A DNA stretch of 26,916 nt. It comes from JBHGXV01 sp041920505. GTDB taxonomy: Bacteria; Bacillota; Bacilli; Brevibacillales; Brevibacillaceae. Position 1 is the stretch's first letter. Each line of letters opens with the position of its first letter. The translations under genes were made by a program, and so were the position numbers. Shown here one piece after another: positions 14,651-22,960 of the stretch. The notes beneath the pieces are model-generated. The model worked only from the letters and a program-made list of their open reading frames with translations. It was not told where the DNA came from and did not search any database. The stretch spans positions 1 through 26,916 of the forward strand of contig JBHGXV010000061.1 in NCBI GenBank assembly GCA_041920505.1, written 5' to 3'.

Positions 14651-16105
14651 ATGGGGCGAAAAGCGATTTACCAGTCAGTCTACCACCAGTTGCGCTACCA
14701 GATTTTAAGCGGCGAATGGCCAATTGGCTCCCCTCTTCCGCCCGAACGCAAACTGGCCGCAAAGCTTGGCGTCAGCCGCAACACCGTGGTTCGCGCCTAC
14801 GGCGAACTGGAGGCGGAAGGGTTGATCGCTGGCCGGGTAGGCAGCGGCCGCTTCGTCCAGCCCCTGCCGCCCGTTTCGTCACTATCGCCCATCAACTGGG
14901 AAGAGCGGTTGAACCGCGAGCAACTGGCCCCCTACCCGTCGTACATGGCGGAGTTGCTTTCGCTGGCCGTGCCGCAAAACGCCCTGATCAACTTCGCCCA
15001 CGGCGATGGCGGCAAACACACCCTGCCGTCGTCCGGGTTTTCCCGCTACCTTAGGAAACAGGCGGAATTGTCCGACTCGTACCACTTCCTGCCGATCGGC
15101 GGACATCCGCAGTTGCGCGAGTGGATCGTCTCCTGGATGGACATGCCGCAAATCTCCTCGCCGGAACAGGTGGTGATCACCAGCGGTTCGCAGGAGGCGC
15201 TGCAGATCGCCACCACCCTTTTAGCCAAACCGGGGGACACCGTGGCCGTGGAGACCCCCACCTATTTCGGGGCGTTGCAGTTGTTCCAGTCGCTCGGCAT
15301 GCGAATCATCCCGATCCCGATGGACCGCGACGGAATGCGGATCGAAGTGCTGGAAGGAGTGCTGGCCCGCTACCGCCCGCGCTTCGTCTACACCGTGCCG
15401 ACCTTTCACAATCCGACCGGCTACACCTTGTCGCTGGAAAGGCGGCAGCGCCTTCTGGCCTTAAGCGAGGCGTACGGCTTCCCGATCATCGAGGACGACG
15501 CCTACCGCCACCTGCATCTGACCGGGCAACCGCCGGCGCCGCTGAAAGCGCTCGACACCAACGGGAATGTGATCTACATCAGCACGTTTTCCAAAATGCT
15601 GTTCCCCGGCCTGCGCATCGGCTGGGTGGCGGCGAGCCGTCCGTTTCTCCGCCAGTTCACGCGGATGAAGGAACTGACGATCACTACCAACACGTTCGGC
15701 CAGCTCGCCCTGCTCGCCTACCTGCAGGATGGTGCCCTCACGCCGCATCTCGAACGGGTGCGAAGCGTCTATCGCGACCAGGCGGCGGTGATGGGGCACC
15801 ATCTGGAGCGGTTGAAACCGCTCGGCCTTACGTTCGAGTATCCGACCGGCGGGTTTTACTACTGGATTTCGCTGCCCGAGGGGGTCAACCCGTACGATGT
15901 GCTGGAGGAGTGTCTCGCGCAAGGCGTCTCGTTCGCCTGCGGCGACATGTTTTTGCCGCGCGGCGCGATCCAGCCGTACATTCGGCTCTGTTACACGCAC
16001 GAACCGACCGCGCAGATCGAAGCGGGCATGCGGATCATCGCCCGTGTGCTGGAAAAGCTGGTAACGAAAGCAAACCTGCCGAAGTCCGCGCACGCGAGCG
16101 TGTGA
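14651..16105 (+). CDS. MocR-family PLP-dependent transcriptional regulator
   Basis: 484 aa; AAAGGGGTG lies 6 nt before ATG. Residues 1-75 are a GntR winged helix-turn-helix (LPPERKLAAKLGVSRNTVVRAYGELEAEGLI). Residues about 100-470 are an aminotransferase class I fold: NPTG at 254-257, EDDAY near 281-285, and SFSK-type STFSKMLFPGLRIGW with the Schiff-base Lys315. All PLP-contact residues look intact, so it should bind pyridoxal phosphate. MocR proteins sense amino-acid-like ligands. Its position 49 nt upstream of azlC, same strand, suggests it controls branched-chain amino acid export. Whether it transaminates is unlikely but not excluded. Confidence 0.93.
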   Translation: MGRKAIYQSVYHQLRYQILSGEWPIGSPLPPERKLAAKLGVSRNTVVRAYGELEAEGLIAGRVGSGRFVQPLPPVSSLSPINWEERLNREQLAPYPSYMAELLSLAVPQNALINFAHGDGGKHTLPSSGFSRYLRKQAELSDSYHFLPIGGHPQLREWIVSWMDMPQISSPEQVVITSGSQEALQIATTLLAKPGDTVAVETPTYFGALQLFQSLGMRIIPIPMDRDGMRIEVLEGVLARYRPRFVYTVPTFHNPTGYTLSLERRQRLLALSEAYGFPIIEDDAYRHLHLTGQPPAPLKALDTNGNVIYISTFSKMLFPGLRIGWVAASRPFLRQFTRMKELTITTNTFGQLALLAYLQDGALTPHLERVRSVYRDQAAVMGHHLERLKPLGLTFEYPTGGFYYWISLPEGVNPYDVLEECLAQGVSFACGDMFLPRGAIQPYIRLCYTHEPTAQIEAGMRIIARVLEKLVTKANLPKSAHASV

Positions 16106-16154
16106 AAAGGAGCGAGACCGGTTTTAATCAACCAGACGAAAGGAGCTTTTTATC

Positions 16155-16898
16155 GTGAGCAAATGGAAGGATACCACACTGCCCAACATCCGCCAGGGTG
16201 TTCTGGACGCAGGTCCCATCACGATCAGTATCGTGCTGTTCGGGGCGATCTTCGGCATGTTGTCGCGGCAGGCGGGGCTGTCCGCCTGGCAGAGTCTCGG
16301 CATGTCGCTTGTGGTATACGCCGGGTCGGCCCAGTTCACCGCCTTGTCGATGCTGGCCGAACACGCCAACCTCGGAGCGATCGTGCTCGCCACGTTTCTG
16401 CTCAACTCCCGCCACTTTCTCATGGGGCTATCAATGGCCCCTCACTATCAGGGATTTTCCCGGTGGACGGTCAACGCGCTGGCGTTTTTTCTGACGGATG
16501 AACAGTACGCGATCACGCTCAACCGCTTCCGCCACCACCAAAGCGACTCCGCGTACATCTGGGCGGTCAGCCTCTCCTTGTACGCCGGTTGGTGCGGCGG
16601 CACGTGGCTGGGCATCGCCGCCGGCAAGTGGCTGCCCGACCCCAACGCGCTCGGGCTGGGCTTCAGCTTCACCGCGATGTTTCTCGCGCTCGCCTACTAC
16701 CAGTTGACATCCGCGCTCAGGATTCTCACCTTTCTCGCCTGTGGCACGATAGCGGTGGCGCTGGCGGTTTGGCTCCCCGGCGGACTTCACCTGCTTGCGG
16801 CAGGCCTGATCGCTTTTGCGATCGGCTACTTCCTGCCGGAGCACAAGACCGAGGCAGCCGGCAACCAAAACAAGCTGGCGGAGGTGGAATCGGCGTGA
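16155..16898 (+). CDS. azlC: AzlC-family branched-chain amino acid exporter, large subunit
   Basis: 247 aa from GTG with AAGGAG 9 nt upstream. AzlC and AzlD together export branched-chain amino acids and their toxic analogues. The family signature is clear: FGAIFGMLSRQAGLS near 30, VVYAGSAQFTALSML near 53-67, LLNSRHFLMGLSMAP near 81-95, and FFLTDEQYAI near 112-121. Several transmembrane helices, with a soluble C-terminal tail (HKTEAAGNQNK). The stop overlaps the GTG start of azlD by 4 nt, so the two are translationally coupled. Confidence 0.95.
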   Translation: MSKWKDTTLPNIRQGVLDAGPITISIVLFGAIFGMLSRQAGLSAWQSLGMSLVVYAGSAQFTALSMLAEHANLGAIVLATFLLNSRHFLMGLSMAPHYQGFSRWTVNALAFFLTDEQYAITLNRFRHHQSDSAYIWAVSLSLYAGWCGGTWLGIAAGKWLPDPNALGLGFSFTAMFLALAYYQLTSALRILTFLACGTIAVALAVWLPGGLHLLAAGLIAFAIGYFLPEHKTEAAGNQNKLAEVESA

Positions 16899-17227
16899 AC
16901 ACAACCGCCACACTGTTGCTTCTGTTCGGCATGGCCGGGGTCACCTATCTGGCGCGACGGGCCTTTTTGCGGTTGCCGAGCGGCATCTTTTCCTCCCGGT
17001 TGAAGAATGGACTGACGTTCATTCCGCTTGGCATCTTCAGCGCGTTGATCTTTCCCTCGCTGTTCGTCAGAGAGGGACACCTGGTGATTCAGCCGCTGTT
17101 TCTCGCGGCAAGCGCCCTCTGTCTCTTGCTGATGGCAATAAGCCGCAATGTGTTCGTCAGTTTCGGCGTGAGCCTGCTGTTTGTCGTGCTCGTTTCCACC
17201 GGCGTCCTGCCCTTGCCGCTCGGCTGA
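16895..17227 (+). CDS. azlD: AzlD-family branched-chain amino acid exporter, small subunit
   Basis: 110 aa from GTG at 16895 with GGAGGTGG 7 nt upstream, overlapping the azlC stop as GTGA. The longer frame starting at 16589 runs inside azlC and is not real. Three to four transmembrane helices and the family pattern GMAGVTYLARRAFLRLP near 12-28 followed by LKNGLTFIPLGIFSALI. It should form the exporter with AzlC. Confidence 0.93.
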   Translation: MNTTATLLLLFGMAGVTYLARRAFLRLPSGIFSSRLKNGLTFIPLGIFSALIFPSLFVREGHLVIQPLFLAASALCLLLMAISRNVFVSFGVSLLFVVLVSTGVLPLPLG

Positions 17228-17322
17228 CCGACAGATTAAGATTATTCGGAGGAAACAGGTTTGCCTGCGGCCCAAAACGGGTATGGGAAGACAATAGCAA
17301 GCATTACCTGGGGGAATTTGCC

Positions 17323-17799
17323 ATGTCAACCGATCAGAATCGCATGGGGTATGAAGACGAAGGCAACCACTTGCACAGCATTTTGTTCCGTTTGGGCGAC
17401 GAGCACTACGGGCTGCCGATCTCGGCGGTGAAAGAGATCATCAAACCGCTGCCGATCACCCGCTTCCCGAAATCGCCGCCGTTCGTCGAGGGTGTGATCG
17501 ACTTGCGCGGGCGGATCTTGCCGATCATCAACCTGCGCAAACTGCTTGGGCTGTCGCCGACGCCGCTGACCGCCGACAGCCGGTTCATCGATTTGTTGCT
17601 GCCCAACCTCTCCATCGGCATTATCGTCGACGCCGTCTCCGAGGTGATCCGCATTCCAATCGACCGGGTGGAGCCCGCTTTGGCGATCGTTTCCGGCGTG
17701 GACGGCAAATACCTGCGCGGCATCGCCCGGTTGGACGACAAGATCGTGCTTTTGCTCGATCTGGACACCACCTTTGCCGAATGGAGCCGCACCGGCTGA
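17323..17799 (+). CDS. CheW-like chemotaxis coupling protein
   Basis: 158 aa from ATG at 17323, preceded by GGGGGA about 8 nt upstream. Residues about 16-155 form one CheW domain: LFRLGDEHYGLPISAVKEII, then GVIDLRGRILPIINLRKLLGL, then IGIIVDAVSEVIRI, and a C-terminal GIARLDDKIVLLLDLD. CheW bridges chemoreceptors and the CheA kinase at the membrane. There is no CheV-type receiver domain. No other chemotaxis gene lies in the window, and the gap from azlD is 95 nt, so this may be an orphan CheW. It ends at a very strong terminator. Confidence 0.9.
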   Translation: MSTDQNRMGYEDEGNHLHSILFRLGDEHYGLPISAVKEIIKPLPITRFPKSPPFVEGVIDLRGRILPIINLRKLLGLSPTPLTADSRFIDLLLPNLSIGIIVDAVSEVIRIPIDRVEPALAIVSGVDGKYLRGIARLDDKIVLLLDLDTTFAEWSRTG

Positions 17800-17809
17800 A
17801 CGACATAAC

Positions 17810-17852
17810 AAAACCTGTTCGACCAACGCTCGTCGAACAGGTTTTCTTTTTT
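17810..17852. terminator. bidirectional intrinsic terminator, 14-bp stem
   Basis: AAAACCTGTTCGAC (17810-17823) pairs perfectly with GTCGAACAGGTTTT (17832-17845), followed by C and TTTTTT. It serves the CheW gene and touches the stop of the convergent minus-strand gene. Confidence 0.92.
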
Positions 17853-18519
17853 AGTCCCGGCCGCCGCTCTTAAGGTAGCTGAAATTGACCCAGACCATTT
17901 CCTCGATTCCGAGAATCTCCTTGAACAGGTCGACGGAGTCGTACAAGAGCGATCCGCCGGTCTCCTCGTCAAACTCGGTCAACAGGTTGATGTCGAACAG
18001 CGAGCAGAGTTGCTGCACCTGTTTGTGGGACACCAGACGGGCAAACGCCTGCGGCGAAAAGCGGGCGATGCCTTTGTAGACGTCCTGGCGGAAGCGCTCG
18101 GAGCGCACCACCTGTTCCAGCACCTGCTCGTATTCATCGCGCAGGTCGTCATTGTCCACCACTTCCTCGGACAGGTCGATGTCGGGATAGCGGCGCGTCA
18201 TCTCCGCCTCGGCCATCTCGATGTCCAACTCGTAGCTGATCGTCGCCGACGAGACCTCGAAGCCGTCGTCAAACAACCGGTATCCCCAACCGCTGTCCTC
18301 CGCGTCGTGAAACCAGAGAAGCGGGACGTGATGTTTGGACAGATACAAGAGAAACTGGAGCGTATCCGCCTTTTCCAGCCATTCGTCTTCGAGGAAGAAG
18401 GCGTTCCAGTTTTCGTTCAAATTCTTGTGAAAGTACGGCTGGCGAGACTGGGGCAGGATATGTAGCACTCTCGATTCAAATCGGATCGGGTACAGCACTC
18501 CGGTAGTAAACTCACTCAT
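17851..18519 (-). CDS. hypothetical acidic protein, 222 aa
   Basis: ATG at 18519 is preceded by GGTGGG about 6 nt upstream; the longer 235-aa start lacks a ribosome site. No signal peptide or membrane helix. It is acidic and rich in Trp, Phe and Tyr, with LLWFHDAEDSGWGYRLFDDG near 75-94 and a helical, charged middle (YPDIDLSEEVVDNDDLRDEYEQ). I do not recognise a domain. It ends the long minus-strand block, 152 nt after ThpR. A perfect 7-bp inverted repeat AAGAAAC-CTC-GTTTCTT at 18582-18598 lies upstream and might be a regulatory site. Confidence 0.65.
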   Translation of the reverse strand: MSEFTTGVLYPIRFESRVLHILPQSRQPYFHKNLNENWNAFFLEDEWLEKADTLQFLLYLSKHHVPLLWFHDAEDSGWGYRLFDDGFEVSSATISYELDIEMAEAEMTRRYPDIDLSEEVVDNDDLRDEYEQVLEQVVRSERFRQDVYKGIARFSPQAFARLVSHKQVQQLCSLFDINLLTEFDEETGGSLLYDSVDLFKEILGIEEMVWVNFSYLKSGGRD

Positions 18520-18671
18520 TGAATTCCCACCGCTTTCTTGCGTATGACGTTGTACCACTTACTTTCCCGCGGCAAGCGTCGAAGAAACCTCGTTTCTTTC
18601 CAGTGTATTCAACAGAGTCTTTTTTTTGCCGGATGAATATCACGATTCCAAGCTGCTTTTTCGCTGGCGCG

Positions 18672-19244
18672 CTAGAAAGCAGATGTTGCCGGAAACCGGC
18701 TGGTGTATAGCGGCGTGTGGACGGCCCCCGAGGGATACAGTTCGGAGCGGTAGAGGCGGATGTGTTCCACCTGCCAGCGGGGTGAAGGCTCCTCCAGGAA
18801 GCGGACGTTCCAATCGGAAAGCGGCAGTCGGGTGGCGTGCGGTCCGCGCGCCAACGTGATGTGCGGCGCATACGGCTTGCGGTCGCGGGCAAGTCCCGGG
18901 TGCAGGTCAAACCGCTTGCCCAGCAACTGGTGCGTCTGCACAAGCGACTGCCGGTCCCCCTCCACCCCTAGCCACAACACGCGCGGCCGGTCGGGACGGG
19001 GAAACGCACCGAAGCCTCCGACCGCAAGCGAAAACGGCGCGATCATGGAACTGACCAGATCCAGATCGGCACAGATGGCCGGGACGAGTGACTCGTCCAC
19101 CTCGCCGAGAAAATGAAGCGTCAGGTGGAGATTGCGCACCGGCTGCCAGCGATCGGCGCGAACCTCTCGTTTCACCTGTTGCTGCACGCGGTGAATGTAG
19201 CGGACGACCTCCTCGGGCACGTCCACAGCGACAAACAGGCGCAT
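18672..19244 (-). CDS. thpR: RNA 2',3'-cyclic phosphodiesterase ThpR (LigT-type 2H)
   Basis: 190 aa from ATG at 19244 with GAAGGAGG 8 nt upstream; the TTG and GTG upstream give weaker spacing. Both catalytic motifs are intact: HLTL at 40-43 and HITL at 128-131. The start MRLFVAVDVPEEV is typical. The enzyme opens 2',3'-cyclic phosphates on RNA ends and can ligate tRNA halves in reverse. This contrasts with YjcG at 2128, which has lost its first motif. It follows a terminator after the 162-aa gene by 36 nt, leaving no room for a normal promoter, so it may be expressed by read-through. Confidence 0.92.
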   Translation of the reverse strand: MRLFVAVDVPEEVVRYIHRVQQQVKREVRADRWQPVRNLHLTLHFLGEVDESLVPAICADLDLVSSMIAPFSLAVGGFGAFPRPDRPRVLWLGVEGDRQSLVQTHQLLGKRFDLHPGLARDRKPYAPHITLARGPHATRLPLSDWNVRFLEEPSPRWQVEHIRLYRSELYPSGAVHTPLYTSRFPATSAF

Positions 19245-19279
19245 CACCGTCTCCTCCTTCAAACAAGAACAAGCTGTGC

Positions 19280-19308
19280 AAAAAAAGCGGCCCTCCCAAG
19301 GGAGAGCC
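19280..19308 (-). terminator. intrinsic terminator between the 162-aa gene and thpR
   Basis: On the minus strand GGCTCTCCC pairs with GGGAGGGCC (one G-T pair, loop TT), followed by GC and TTTTTTT. Confidence 0.8.
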
Positions 19309-19338
19309 TTGTATGGAAAGATGGATTTGCTACCGCGT

Positions 19339-19827
19339 TTACGCAGCCCTGACCCGCCCTGTTATCATGCCCAGCACGTCCTGGGCGTATTCGTGCAACT
19401 CGTTGGATTGGGGCCGATAGACGAAGTGCAGGGACAGTTCCACATGACCGAGGTGACCGGCGGGCGGCAGATTCCAGTGCACGTTCACGTCGCGATGGAA
19501 GCACGCCTCCACCCGCTGCTTGATGTCCTCCAGGCTGTCAAGCGGATCGTGCGACAACGAGAACCGCATCACAACCGGAAACGACTCGCAACGGCCCGGC
19601 TCGCTGTCCTCAAACTGCAGTCTCCCCTTGATTGAAACCACTCCCGACTCCCCCCACAAGGTGTACTCAAGCTGGGCCTGAAAGTACGGAGAGACCTGGA
19701 TCTCCAGCGTCGGAAATCCGCCGTCGATCTTGAGCGAAAAACGCTCCGCCAACCGTTCCACTTCATCCTGAAACGCGCGCGAGTGACTGGATACAATCTC
19801 AAACAAATAGGGCTGAACAGCATACAT
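19339..19827 (-). CDS. hypothetical protein, 162 aa
   Basis: ATG at 19827 lies 8 nt after GAGGTGA. The protein is soluble, with alternating beta-strand-like stretches: FPTLEIQVSPYFQAQLEYTLW and VVSIKGRLQFEDSE, followed by VMRFSLSHDPLDSLEDIKQ and a His-rich HLGHVELSLHFVY. I recognise no family and no catalytic motif. It lies 134 nt after the 353-aa gene on the same strand. Some of its features (many aromatic and acidic residues) resemble the neighbouring 222-aa and 353-aa unknowns. Confidence 0.65.
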   Translation of the reverse strand: MYAVQPYLFEIVSSHSRAFQDEVERLAERFSLKIDGGFPTLEIQVSPYFQAQLEYTLWGESGVVSIKGRLQFEDSEPGRCESFPVVMRFSLSHDPLDSLEDIKQRVEACFHRDVNVHWNLPPAGHLGHVELSLHFVYRPQSNELHEYAQDVLGMITGRVRAA

Positions 19828-19961
19828 GGATTCTCTCACCTCGTATCATATTTCTGTCCCTACCTATTCGCAGCCAGCTTTGTCGTATCCTTTGTTGAAA
19901 CGTGACTAGTTTTACCATATTTTCGCCAACGCGGTTTCATGAAACATACCTGAAGTACGGT

Positions 19962-21023
19962 TTACCCTTTGTACGGGCTCGGCTGTCCGGGAAACAGCCG
20001 GGCGTGCAGGGCAACAAGCTTGTCCGTAACAGAGTCGTCCAGTTCGAGGTGGTACAATCTGCCCCGCTCATAGCGCATGATCGGGTAAGCGCCGAGAGAG
20101 AGCGGTGAGGCTTCGCGTGTTTCGACAAACTCCGGCAGCCGCAGCAAAAAGCGAGAGAACGGGTTGGCCTCGTCCTCGGACTCGTGCACCACTTCGAACA
20201 AATCGTGCAGACCGGGCGTGATCATGACAAACAGATGGGGTGCCTGCTCAGCGACCCAAATTGTAAACGAACACTCCCTCACCTCGCTGCGATTGTGCCG
20301 CCGCATCACCCACAGCGCCTGATTGACGGCGCCCATCACCAATTCCTCTGCCTGATGGGCGCCGTGCCGCTCCGTTAGCCTGGCATGATCCAGCACGTAG
20401 GCGACCCCGTCTTCCCCAAGAACGTCATCGGAAAGCGTCACAGCGGGTACGGAATGGACCGGCTCCTCTCTCACCTCGTCGTCCGCCGCGTCTTCGGCGG
20501 TGTCCGTTTTTCCCTCCCAGACGCGGCGAATCATCTCTTCCACGCGCTGTTTTTCCCCGGGGGGAAACTGGATGGCTTCGGAATAGATGTGCAGCAACCG
20601 CTCGTCGCTGTACGCCAGGTAGTGTATCCAGGTCTCTGGTTGATCGAGAAAGCGCAAGGCCATGTAGCGGTCGCGGCTTTCCCTGACGGCCAGCGGGACG
20701 GGAAAGCCGAGCGGGTTCTTCGGGTCGTTCAGCGTCCAGACGATCAACAGCAGATGATCCCGATAGGTTTTCCACTCCAGGTATACCTGGTCGCGCGTGG
20801 CTTCGCTGAAGTCGTCCACACTTTCAAACACGAGGTACAGTTCCACATTGCCTTCGGCGTCGACGCGGGCAAATTGCGGCATGCCCTCATCGCGGACCAG
20901 CCGGTAGAGATCGGCGAACGTATCAGGCGGCAGCCACTCCCCCATCGTCCTGGCCGAGGGAGAGACCAGCGACGGGTCCCAAACAACCGTCGGGCGAAAA
21001 TCGCTCCTGCCCTTACTTTCCAT
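19962..21023 (-). CDS. hypothetical protein, 353 aa, translationally coupled to surE
   Basis: ATG at 21023 overlaps the 3' end of surE by 11 nt, so translation is probably coupled. The protein is soluble and acidic. The N-terminal half (1-170) has EWKTYRDHLLLIVWTLNDPKNPLGF and repeated beta-like segments. A low-complexity acidic linker (about 175-190, DTAEDAADDEVREEP) separates it from a C-terminal half holding HQAEELVMGAVNQALWVMRR and ECSFTIWVAEQAPHLFVMITPGLHDLFEVV. I recognise no domain or motif. The coupling to a nucleotidase suggests a shared role, which I cannot specify. Confidence 0.75.
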   Translation of the reverse strand: MESKGRSDFRPTVVWDPSLVSPSARTMGEWLPPDTFADLYRLVRDEGMPQFARVDAEGNVELYLVFESVDDFSEATRDQVYLEWKTYRDHLLLIVWTLNDPKNPLGFPVPLAVRESRDRYMALRFLDQPETWIHYLAYSDERLLHIYSEAIQFPPGEKQRVEEMIRRVWEGKTDTAEDAADDEVREEPVHSVPAVTLSDDVLGEDGVAYVLDHARLTERHGAHQAEELVMGAVNQALWVMRRHNRSEVRECSFTIWVAEQAPHLFVMITPGLHDLFEVVHESEDEANPFSRFLLRLPEFVETREASPLSLGAYPIMRYERGRLYHLELDDSVTDKLVALHARLFPGQPSPYKG

Positions 21024-21810
21024 GCTCCCACTCCCTTACGACCGGCCATTGGCCGATGGACGCCATCAGCGAACGGTCGGTCGAGTCGATGTGCACCGGA
21101 GTGACGGTGACATACCCGTCCCGCAGAAGCCGGTAGTCGTCGTCCGCCGGATGGTCGGCCGACTCGGGATAGGAGCGGCGCAGCCAGTAACCCTCCTCGG
21201 AATGGTGATACTCGTCATGATAGTGGTAGAGAGAAAGGGCCGCAGGTGCGATCCCTTTGATGTCACGAAGCGGCAGATGGGGGATGTTGACGTTGTAAAA
21301 CACTTCCGGCGGCAACGCCCCCGTTTTCGCCTGGGCGAGAAATTCGCCGAGCAACGGTCGGACGATCTGAACCGCCTGGCCGTAATCGTCCGCGTGGAAA
21401 TAGTTGTCGTAGGAGAGCGCCACCGCGGGCATCCCCAGAATCACCCCCTCGCGCGCCGCGCTGCACGTGCCGGAATAGTAGACGTCCCGGCCGAGATTGT
21501 TCCCCACATTGATGCCGGAAAAAACGATGTCCGGTTTGCGCTCGTGAGAAAGCAAGAGGTAGTGCGCCGCCTTGACGCAGTCAGCCGGGGTGCCGTTCAC
21601 CGCCCAGGCTTGTACCGGCAGCCCGTAAAACGGATGAGGCGTCGGGGACAGCGCGCTGCGATACGTGATGCCGTGACCGACGCCGCTTTTTTCTTCAGAT
21701 GGGGCAACCACGAAAATCTCCAGACCAGGAATGGCCAGCAAGGCTTCCGTCAGGAGGCGAATGCCCAGAGCGTTGATGCCGTCGTCATTGGTGACCAAAA
21801 TGCGTTTCAT
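21013..21810 (-). CDS. surE: 5'/3'-nucleotidase SurE
   Basis: 265 aa; ATG follows AAAGGAGG by 9 nt. SurE removes phosphate from nucleoside 5'- and 3'-monophosphates and has exopolyphosphatase activity, using Mn2+ or Mg2+. The signature is complete: ILVTNDDGINALGI (4-17, metal ligands Asp8, Asp9), APSEEKSGVGHGIT (36-49), WAVNGTPADCVKAA (70-83) and SGINVGNNLGRDVYYSGTCSAAREG near 98-121 (Asn ligand). It is slightly long, with a C-terminal tail. Its last 11 nt overlap the start of the next gene. Confidence 0.95.
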   Translation of the reverse strand: MKRILVTNDDGINALGIRLLTEALLAIPGLEIFVVAPSEEKSGVGHGITYRSALSPTPHPFYGLPVQAWAVNGTPADCVKAAHYLLLSHERKPDIVFSGINVGNNLGRDVYYSGTCSAAREGVILGMPAVALSYDNYFHADDYGQAVQIVRPLLGEFLAQAKTGALPPEVFYNVNIPHLPLRDIKGIAPAALSLYHYHDEYHHSEEGYWLRRSYPESADHPADDDYRLLRDGYVTVTPVHIDSTDRSLMASIGQWPVVREWEHGK

Positions 21811-21843
21811 GAAGGGAAATCCTCCTTTATCAGCGCTTGTTTT

Positions 21844-21852
21844 ATTGTATCA
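21844..21852 (-). promoter_or_regulatory. extended -10 promoter of surE
   Basis: On the minus strand TG-A-TACAAT (21852-21844) is an extended -10 about 34 nt before the start codon. No good -35. Confidence 0.45.
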
Positions 21853-21884
21853 GAAAAAAAATCCGGTTTTCACCTGTCGAAAGC

Positions 21885-21916
21885 AAAACACCCTGAACCG
21901 AAGAGCCGGTTCAGGG
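21885..21916 (-). terminator. intrinsic terminator after the subtilase gene
   Basis: CCCTGAACCG pairs with CGGTTCAGGG (loop GCTCTT), followed by TG and TTTT. Confidence 0.8.
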
Positions 21917-21964
21917 CAGACTGATGTCCTGCCGTTTTTCATCAAGGTTTCCGTAACGAACCCG

Positions 21965-22888
21965 TCACCGTTGCTTGCGCTTCGCCGCCAGCCGCAGCGC
22001 ATACAGGCCGGAGACGTGGGCGGCCGCCATCGAGGTGCCGTCCAGCACGCGGAACTGGTTGTTGGGCCAGGTGGACTTGATCCCGACGCCGGGAGCGGTC
22101 GTGTCCAGTTTTGGCCGCCGCGAACTGAAGTCGGCCAGCCGGTTGTTCTGGTCGAGGGCACCGACAGAGATCACCCCTTTGTAGGCGGCGGGGTATTCGA
22201 TCTGTCCGCCGTTGTTGCCGGCAGAGGCGACGAGGATGATCCCCGCCCGGCGCGCCCGGGCGATGGCGTGGCGCATCGCGTAGCTGTCCTCGGTCGTGCC
22301 GAAACTCATGTTGATCACGTCGACACGCTGTTCGATCGACCAGTTGATGCCGGCGACGATGTCACTGACATTGGCCGTGCCATCCGGGCCGAACGCGCGC
22401 ACGTCGTACAACTCCACCCCCGGCGCCGCTCCGACGATGCCGCGGTCGTTGGCGGCGGCGGCGATCGTCCCGGCGACGTGCGTGCCGTGACCGTTCAACT
22501 CCCGCCCGCGCGGACCGCGTCCGACGAAGTCGACCCGCTTTTTCACCCGGCCCCGCAAGTCGTAGTGATTGCGGGAGATGCCTGTGTCGATCACCGCCAC
22601 TTTTACCCCCTGCCCCTCCGTCTGTTTCCAATACGACGGAGCGCCGATCCGGCTTACTCCCCAGGGGATTTCGTCCGTCATGTGCAAACGCACCGACACT
22701 TCGGGGGAGACGGTGTACTTTTCGGCACCGAGCAGTTTTTTCACGTGTTCAAAATGCTCCTCGCGCACGATCAGTGTGCGCACAGCGGAAAGGTGCCTCG
22801 CATGCTGCTTCAGCAGGTCGTCCTTGCCCAGGCAGTCGAGGCAACGGTGAAACCCTTTTTGGGAATGAAAGGAAAGAATCTTGTGCAC
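21965..22888 (-). CDS. subtilisin-like serine protease (S8), no signal peptide
   Basis: 307 aa from GTG at 22888 (GGAGG 8-9 nt upstream; a TTG at 22894 is too close). The catalytic residues are Asp101 (AVIDTG), His134 (NGHGTHVAG), oxyanion Asn225 (SAGNNGG) and Ser286 (GTSMAA). Residues 1-80 precede the catalytic domain and resemble a short propeptide, with a Cys pair (CLDCLG at 16-21). I see no signal peptide, so it is either an intracellular protease (ISP-like) or leaves by a non-classical route. The C-terminus is basic (RLAAKRKQR) and there is no C-terminal domain. It is 72 nt downstream of the TerB-like gene. Confidence 0.9.
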   Translation of the reverse strand: MHKILSFHSQKGFHRCLDCLGKDDLLKQHARHLSAVRTLIVREEHFEHVKKLLGAEKYTVSPEVSVRLHMTDEIPWGVSRIGAPSYWKQTEGQGVKVAVIDTGISRNHYDLRGRVKKRVDFVGRGPRGRELNGHGTHVAGTIAAAANDRGIVGAAPGVELYDVRAFGPDGTANVSDIVAGINWSIEQRVDVINMSFGTTEDSYAMRHAIARARRAGIILVASAGNNGGQIEYPAAYKGVISVGALDQNNRLADFSSRRPKLDTTAPGVGIKSTWPNNQFRVLDGTSMAAAHVSGLYALRLAAKRKQR

Positions 22889-22960
22889 GCGCAAACCCTC
22901 CAGGAAGATGTTCTCTCCCCATCGTATGTGCGCGTCTATTTCAAAGAGCTAGGCAATCGC

